A DNA stretch of 64,000 nt. It comes from Gibbula magus. Its lineage: Eukaryota > Mollusca > Gastropoda > Trochida > Trochidae. The stretch lies in NCBI GenBank assembly GCA_936450465.1, contig OW388296.1:44062448-44126447 (forward strand). Reading direction: 5' to 3'. The position numbers were made by a program, and so were the translations under genes. Shown piece after piece: positions 56,681-64,000 of this stretch; positions within the stretch are counted from its first letter, which is position 1; each line of letters begins with the position of its first letter. The notes beneath the pieces were generated by a model. The model saw only the letters and a list, made by a program, of their open reading frames with translations, had not been told where the DNA came from and ran no database searches.

Positions 56681-57067
56681 ACATAATTATTTGATATTAG
56701 ATTATTTGACTCATCATTCCCATTCATTACGGTTCAGGTATTTAACATGTGGAAGCATATAAACAAGGCGAAGGGTTTAGCTGTTTCTTGTGATTCAAGT
56801 GAAGAGTTGAATTTACATAAAGATAAAAATGACGAAAGTCAGGAAGTTTCAAATATACTTTGAGGAATTTGAAGTTTTCCGGATGACATTGTTGTAAAGC
56901 AACGTTATATTTGATCATACAATTTCAAATCGGTTACATTCAGTCAATCACTTCAGAATAACAACCAGAGACATTTGTCAACAAAATAGATTCGTATTCT
57001 GTCAGATACAAATGGTTCTGAGACTACTAAGTATCGTATCAACCTCGTTGCAAGCAGTGTGATAAAC

Positions 57068-57187
57068 CATGAAGCAAGAATATTTCCTTTTCTGAACCTA
57101 TCAATTGCTAAATGGCAGATGTCATACATGGAATGCAGTTTGAAGATCATATAATCTTTACAGATAGTGTTCATTTCACATCTACCA
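57068..57187 (-). repeat. Dispersed unit D, inverted, copy B3
   Basis: Counterpart of 33030-33150, with the same reverse orientation and more diverged. Confidence 0.6.
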
Positions 57188-59365
57188 GCCCTAGGCATAT
57201 TGGAATGATCAGAATTGCTATTAAATGTATAAGATTAAGCTTGTTCTGCTGGTAATGCAAAACAAAACAAAATATTCATTTCAAAGATTGTTATATCGTC
57301 CTTGATATAGGTAGTATATAGTATATAAGCTGTATTTACACACAAACAACGTTAATTATTAATAATTCATAATATTTTAATTTTTTATCATATATACGTG
57401 CCGAAATACGACATGTGCTTATTAAATTTCAGTCGACATGCATTTTAAAACCAAATCACAGAATATACGATACTTGTGTTAATTGTTTTGGATTAAAATC
57501 GAGCAATCGGCGCAGAATTCAAAAGTAAACGTCAAATTGACAAGTACAGTAGCTACGGTATATAGCCTATTATTATTACATAATCAAACGAAATATCTCA
57601 CATTGTCTGTTAATTTTAAAAATTACGTTTGACTATTTGGCGCATGTCAGCTGCTGTATGTTGTCCTGTTTTCATTACCTTTGTACTCTGACTACATGTG
57701 TGATGACTGAATTTAAAACGGTAATTGTCACCAACAGTCAGTATACTTCGGTAAAATAACACCATTTACAGCATATAGCTTAATTTGATTCCAACAACAT
57801 ACTTAATGTCCCTTTAAGCATCCACCATGCCTCCAATTCTTGATCTTGGGATGGAATGACAAAGATCATATTGTTGTTATTGGATATTCTAAATGTGAAC
57901 ATTGTTTAGCCATTCTAAACATTTATCAGATGATAAGGATTAACATGGTATCGATTAATCCAGAATGGGCAACATATAGTACCAGTCACAACGTAACTGA
58001 ATACCATTTGCCAATGATTATTATTCTAGGAAAGTGTAACAGGAATTATGATAATTGGAAAGAAGCCATTTAGCAAGAGCTAAACCCTGTCTCGGTTACA
58101 GCATAGGGTTAAATTACACAATTGAATATTAGAGCCGACCTTTCATTAAAATCAAATCATTATCTAGTTGAAAATAATCTTTCAAAATGTATCAATTTTA
58201 TGTCAGGGTTAAATCCAGTATCCAGCGTGATCAGATAAGCCCTTGCCTTTTAACGTGTCTAACTTCAGCCACATGTGTAACCTCATCCATAAAAACACCA
58301 ATCAATACACAGCTAAGCTGTATTATACAACATTAACTGTCTTATTACAACAAAGCTGTGGCAGAATGTTTGCCTTTCTTCGCTAATTGTGCACAAGTTA
58401 TTTTACACGTGGGGTTTGTTGCAACGGGAATATTGTGCTTTCTTTCTACGGACATGATATTATTCAAGGATATTTTCACAATCACTTGAATTTTGCGATG
58501 CATTACATAATGTATGAGAGTTAATCATCAAGCTTTGAAGTATGGACACTAAAGAAACACGTTGCTGTAAGGTATCTATATCAGGATCATGCACAACTCA
58601 GACTTATGTGCAGCAATTGCAATGCATTTCATTTTTAAAGTAACCGTTAGTACCTTGACTATATTTTAAAAAAATAGTATTACATTAATAATAGTACATA
58701 TTGAATACATTTCTTTATCCTTATTTTTAAGTTTTTAACTATAAATCATTTTAATTATAATGTCCCGTACACAAACAGAAGGTTCCGTTTGCAAATGCCA
58801 TGATACTTCGTATTTTAGAAAATGTCATCTCGTAAAATCTAAGTATTTTACCTACTAAATGAACATAAATTATAATTTATATTTGCATTGTAATGCAAAT
58901 CTGCCTGTCCATATACATCAGAATAAATATTAACTGTGTACATGTACATCTATTTATCAAGATATGTTTAAGTTTTTTTACTGTTTACCTACTTTCTTTT
59001 CTGTTCTGTCAATCTTGATTAACAAATGTTGTAGTTATATAAACACTAGGAACAGAATAGTCTAATATGTATACCTTGAATCCACTCATTTCATCCGAGT
59101 AAAATATGTTTAAAACAAACGTTAATAATGCCATCAATGGCCCAGTAACGAGAATCACTGAAGAGCTAAACACTAAAAACATTATATTTGTTTTTTACTT
59201 GGTTTTTGATATAGGCATTTGCAGTTTTCAAGAAGGTTGAAGGACACGATGGCGATGGAAGTTCTTGGTGATTAAAAGGTCATCTGATATGATCCAGAAT
59301 CACATAAACTACGTGAGAGAGGCAGCGTTGCCGACAGCATGTTCTTAGACTACCGGGCAACTTGT

Positions 59366-60203
59366 AGATCCAGATTAATAACATATTTATTGGTGTATTT
59401 TATTAATTATTTACAAACATTTCATAACAATGTATATATGAAAGTGTAAGGAATAGATAGTGTCAACATCGTGGCTATAGTTACACCAAGTGTCTCTTTA
59501 TTGGTAACACTTGTTTTTACTTATTTGTAAACGTTTTCATTTCGAGTTTACACATGAAATATTACGGAATTAGCTTTAAAAGAGTCATAATAAAGATGAA
59601 TGCCTCATAAGAAATTTCTATGAACAATACTAAAATCTTCCAATCAAAATAAATATCTTGCCCTTAGTTCCACTACAAGTTTCTCAACTCACTCCATGTG
59701 TTGCAGTCTGTAAAACTGAAGCAGGTTATAGGGACGAACAATCTAAACATCTAAACATTGTTGCTAACTGAAATTAACTTAATCAATTCAACAGAGCAAA
59801 AAGCATGAACCAGACAAGACTCTTACAAATATAAAAATTGAAAAAAAAAAAAAATAATAAAATATGTTGTGTAATGAGTGTCTATTTTATTTGCGGTTCA
59901 CAAATTTCACTGTTCACAAATTCGAAAAAACATGCTGCCAAGAAACCATTTAGATGTATAAAACTCAGTTTAAAACAAACTTTATTGAACAATTTCACAT
60001 ATGTTGCTGACCTTGCTCATTCTAAAGAAGTTAGGAAACACAACTTTTTTTGTGAAAGTTAATCCGAAACCTGCTGTCCCCAAGGGAGATATTTGTTGTA
60101 CTGGGTTAAAATGTCAGTAACACCTCCCTTCAATAAAATAGATTAGGATGAATCCATCGTTCATCTTTTGTGTCATCTGGGTAGAGTTCGAAATCATTTA
60201 TGA
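59366..60203. other. Copy B, non-coding tract
   Basis: Pairs with 35133-35955 of copy A, including the inverted TCCCCAAGGGAGATA block at about 60075-60100. No gene. Confidence 0.5.
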
Positions 60204-60912
60204 ACTAGAAATATGTGCATGTGATGCACTGTGATGTCCCCCGCTCCAACTTTCAATCCAACCTAGTCATATTACCCTTATTTTTCACTTATGCTTAGCA
60301 CTAAGTTGATTACTGCATTAATAACGGGAAATAAAAAATTCAGAATAGCCAAAGTAGCAAAAGGCACCACACTATCACTAGGTTTAAGCAAATACCAAGT
60401 TTGGTGAAAACAAATTGAATGGAGATAGAGACCGGAAAAGGTCCCTACCCCCAATATGCACTAAGTTCAAATTGTTTCCATGGAAACCAGAAGAAAAAAA
60501 ATTCAAAATAACCAAAATAGCAAAAGGCAGCACTCCACCACTAGGTCTAACCACATACCAAGTTTTGTAAAGAAATACTAGATAGATTTTGAAATAGAGG
60601 CCGGAAAAGGTCCCTAACCCCAATTTGCACTAAGTTCAAATTGATTCCATGGAAACCAGAAAACAAAAAAAATTCAGAATAACCAAAATAGCAACAGGCA
60701 CCACTCCACCACTAGGTCTAACCACATACCAAGTTTCGTGAAAAAATATTGAACGGTGTTTGAGATATGGCCCGGAAAAGAAAGCATTTCGGAATGACGG
60801 AATAACGGAATAACGGAATAACAGAATAACAGAATAACCGAATGACGGAATGACGGAATGACGGACAGAGGCAAAAACATTATGTCTCCCGAAAAAAATT
60901 TCAGGGGACATA
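60204..60912 (-). mobile_element. Copy-B-specific insertion built of tandem 150-180-bp units
   Basis: Copy A is continuous here (TTTATGAAAAACATGAG near 35955), so about 710 bp were inserted. The insert has about three imperfect units, each with CACCACTAGGTyTAA, ACCAAGTTT.GT and CCGGAAAAGGTCCCTA. The units also share CACTAAGTTCAAATTG, CCATGGAAACCAGAA and AACCAAAATAGCAA. These are followed by a short-period run of CGGAATAA and CGGAATGA units (about 60791-60864). It starts with GATGCACTGTGATGTCCCCC and ends TTTCAGGGGACATAAAAA, so GATGTCCCC and GGGGACAT form a short inverse pair. The orientation is arbitrary and the class is unresolved. Confidence 0.65.
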
Positions 60913-63900
60913 AAAACATGAGATACGTATTTCATGTATGCCAGCCACTTCTAAGTGCCCTTCAAACATCTGATTATTTGTTTTGGCAATTATAATTATT
61001 AGTTGTTATTAGTTGTTATCATACAGTACTATTTTGGATGTGATTAGTCTTAATTGCACAGAAACATATAACATGAGATCAAATAACACTGGCTTGGTCT
61101 CAAATAACAACTCGACATGTTTATGATAAACAAAACTTTGAATAATTGCGTTTTTCTATGTTTGTATAAGGTAAAAACATTAACCATTTAGGAGTGGTAT
61201 GTGTAAACTATATTATTATGTTTTCTCAAACAAGAATACACTCTACAACCCCATTACAGAAACTAAACGAGAGTCAACAAGTTTAATGACTATTACAAAT
61301 ACTTTGAGCTCTTCAACTAAGCTTTTTAGAACTTAAGGCAACTGTTAAAATAATAATTGGTAATCATCGAAAAACAATCGAACAAACGTCCTACGCATTC
61401 CTGATCCCTCCAAGCACATTGACAATATGTATACTAATAATAATGACGACATCGAGCATTGTAGCTTGCGCTATTGTTAAAGAGACAGAATGTTTGACAT
61501 TTTAACCAATATTTACAGAGTATGAAAAGATGCCGTATACTAATGTACCTTTTTGGAATATATTTCATTGACAAATCATTGTTGTAACAGGTTATGTAAA
61601 AGGCTTAAAATAATTCCAAAACAACGATTTTGAAGGTTACAATTTTCAGAAACATGAAAAACGTGATCCCAAAAAAATTAAACTGATGTTTTAGTCTAGG
61701 ACTACGTTTTTGTTGCTTGATTTTCCACTTCCCGGTATTTTTTTTCAAGATGGCGATCCCATGTAAATTTATTGATCTCATAATCATATTGTATGCCATT
61801 ATTATGTACACTAAGGACTTGTTCAATAATTTCGCACAATATGCACACGAGATCAGTATCTTAGCAAGTGATTTCCACCAAAGAGAGGCCAAATTTTTCT
61901 TTGAATTGTTTTACTTCCTGTCATGGCAATAGATATTCTACAAAGACACAACATCAGTAACAAACATGAAGAATCAATGAATTCTCCCATGCGATGTGAA
62001 TGAAAATCATGCAAATGGTTTCTTGTTTTAGATACGGCTGATGGACAAATGTTTGTTTCGAGGATTCTTTTGTACCATCTAAATCAATCATGCGTTTAAT
62101 AAAAGAACTCATTAATTTTGGATTCGTCTGTAAGAGATATGTATTTACAATTGGCGGTCAAGAAGTTGTTTGTGCAAAATACATAATTGAAATAATAGTG
62201 GAAATATTATCTTTGAAAAGATACTCCTGTATGACAATCAATGAAAAACATCTTAATGAGACCAGCAAAATCAAAATAGGAATATTGGCATTATTAATTT
62301 GATGTTGATGTTACAACAATAACCTATTTCTTTTGCGATTTTAAATTTGTTCCTCCATTTATTGAACATATTTGGCCTTACCATGAAATTGTTGGTAGGA
62401 AATAAACACGATTATAGATAAAAGCAGCACAAAATTATACATTAATGAAACAAGTCTTTCATAAGCAGGTCATAAGAAGGTCATAAGATATTTCAGTCTT
62501 ATTCCTTATTACAAAAATTGAAAATTTAGAAAACATTAAATAAAAAAAACGTTAATTTAAGTATATTTTACCTTCTGAAAGAGTTGTTATAACTAAAACA
62601 ATAGAAAATCTGATGAACTTAAAATTATCACACTGTTCAAACACATAGAAGGAAAGGAACTCGGATTGAAGGATGCTTCCATTCATTACACTTTGGTTCA
62701 TATGTACCGGGGACACAAGAAACTACGCAAAATGTTCATCAAAGTGAAACACACAATATTTGCTACTGGAAACATGATTTTGAATGTCTCTTATGATGAT
62801 ATATCGTACAGCAATAATAAAATCTTATCCATGAGAGTATGATACTTATTTATGTATAATGTAGGGCCTACAGCTACCACAGGTAGAATGGATTATTAGT
62901 GCAACACACTAAAACCTATTTATTTTTATTAATATAATATATTGTCGTACTTTCTGGCACTTATATTAAATGACTCATCACTGCTGTATGACGTCATAAA
63001 ACAACCCAACAAAGAAATTTGGACGCTCCTATTTCGTCTAGTCGTGGATTCGAAAACAACAAATCCTTGAAAAGTATGTTTCTCAGTTATAAGAGTTATA
63101 AGAGATACTGTTTTATTTAAGTTTAATTGGCTTCTGAATATATGATGTAACTCTATTTCAGTATTATGTATCGCTCGTGGATTGAAGTATATTGTATTAT
63201 GTATGGTTTTGTTTTTTTTGCCCCTGAGTGTAATATTAAAATATAAGAATTTGTACCCAGGGTAACAAAAAAAGAAATGTTTGAATTGAACAGTATTGAA
63301 CACTTGATAATACTAAAAGTTACTATTTAATGTCAGTTTGTTTCAATAAATATATATTTTACATATCAACATTCCATGACAGACGAATTTGGATTATCAT
63401 ACTAATTTGATTTGAAACATACAAACAGAGTCATTAATCAAACTATTAATACTCTCCTGCAATGATTTCATTCCATGAACATCAATCTTGAGCAAGATTG
63501 ATTATGAGTTCACAGTTGACAAACAAGTCACTGATTTCAGATTCTAATTAGTGTAGTTCTTCAAAACTTTAAAAATCAAGCTACCTCAATATTGGATATC
63601 ACAATTGACAAGAAAAGCAATTGATTTCAGATTCTAGTTATTGGAGTTCCTCGTAACCGTTGATGATGGTGCATTTCAGCACCAAGGTATCCACTGCAGC
63701 TAGATTCAGGAACATATGTAAACTGTGATGTTTTGAAGACTATACAAATTAAAAAGCAGCTTCTAGTGTAATTGATAGTTCACAATTTATCAGTTGTTAA
63801 TTATTTAACGGTAAAATTCTACCTGAATTTCTTTTGTGGTGACATAATCTCAAGGGTTACTTCAACTTCTGCAAAATGTTAATTAATGCATGAAAAAACA

Positions 63901-64000
63901 TTAAGAGGACATCTCTTTGTTATTGTTCAAACTTCGGTTGAACATAGTATGTTGATTAATGTGTTTCGATCACAAAAATGACTACTCGAAGTAATTGAAA
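60913..64000. other. Copy B, non-coding tract to the window end
   Basis: Collinear with 35960-38825. About 150 bp at 62095-62250 and about 80 bp at 63370-63450 are not in copy A. No gene, RNA or mobile element identified. Confidence 0.55.

Larger units (their letters stand above)
56157..59365. mobile_element. Putative long TIR element, copy B (about 3.2 kb)
   Basis: Better preserved than the copy A counterpart. The left arm is CTGGCAAGATGTCTGGTAGT onward and the right arm is the inverse of CAAGTTGCCCGGTAGTCTAA. Both continue with ACATGCTGTCGGCAA, giving about 85 bp of imperfect pairing. Non-coding inside. It contains the hairpin at 56422-56497 and inverted dispersed unit D at 57068-57187. 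Confidence 0.5.
41400..64000 (+). repeat. Tandem duplication copy B (continues past the window)
   Basis: Direct, collinear partner of copy A. Copy-B-only material: the nested element 42476-47200, the TTAA-2 element 51355-51709, a replaced block 51745-52225, the local duplication and hairpin at 56255-56680, the internally repeated insertion 60204-60912, about 150 bp at 62095-62250 and about 80 bp at 63370-63450. The final bases (CTACTCGAAGTAATTGAAA) still match copy A at about 38810-38825, so another 2.5 kb or so of the unit is expected beyond the end. Confidence 0.9.

Noticed and set aside
60636..60935. Minus-strand open frame with a Ser-Val-Ile-Pro repeat
   Set aside because: It is the translation of the short-period GGAATGACGGAATAAC run in the copy-B insertion.
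18700..64000. A large virus-like or Polinton-like element as the tandem unit
   Set aside because: No polymerase B, integrase, capsid or ATPase motif is found in any frame, and there are no long terminal inverted repeats at the unit edges.

Overview
This window looks like AT-rich, gene-poor nuclear DNA of an animal, most likely a mollusc. The evidence is repeated copies of a tRNA-headed SINE ending in a (ACCTC)n-type tail, Tc1-like transposons, a Penelope-like element remnant, a LINE 3' end and TTAA-flanked miniature elements. There is no operon-like packing, and I find no intact host protein-coding gene, rRNA or genuine tRNA gene. The mollusc assignment rests on my memory of the SINE tail and of short motifs common in mollusc genomes, so it is an inference.

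Region 1 (1 to about 18.7 kb) is a dense repeat mosaic. A segment of about 2.6 kb at the start is repeated at 7.6-11.06 kb. It is interleaved with about 14 full or broken SINE copies, at least five TTAA-flanked miniature elements of about 460-500 bp, a 444-bp foldback element with a 10-bp target-site duplication, a LINE 3' fragment (11.9-12.4 kb) and an internally deleted Tc1-like element with both inverted repeats (13.72-14.56 kb).

Region 2 (about 18.7-41.4 kb, copy A) and Region 3 (about 41.4 kb to past the window end, copy B) are a direct tandem duplication with a unit of roughly 21-23 kb. The two copies are diverged but collinear over nearly their whole length, so each acts as the empty-site control for insertions in the other. 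Copy A alone has a 1.33-kb element with GGGGAGAGCGGGG termini, two SINE-A insertions and a 1.4-kb block at 28.44-29.85 kb. Copy B alone has a 4.7-kb nested insertion, a 355-bp TTAA element and a 0.7-kb element built of internal repeats. A satellite of about 143 bp, with just over three monomers, sits exactly at the A/B junction.

The most informative locus is 42,476-47,200. A Tc1-like transposon inserted at a TA; the unfilled site survives in copy A near 21,347. Its own right inverted repeat was later interrupted by a 3.57-kb element that has inverted repeats of about 0.5 kb and carries a decayed Penelope-like reverse transcriptase with a C-terminal GIY-YIG domain. The Tc1 transposase has an in-frame internal deletion that removes the second catalytic aspartate.

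Nothing here functions as a coordinated gene system. The window is best read as a record of duplication and transposition. All comparisons were made by eye. Boundaries of old repeats are approximate to tens of bases, and percent identities are deliberately not given.
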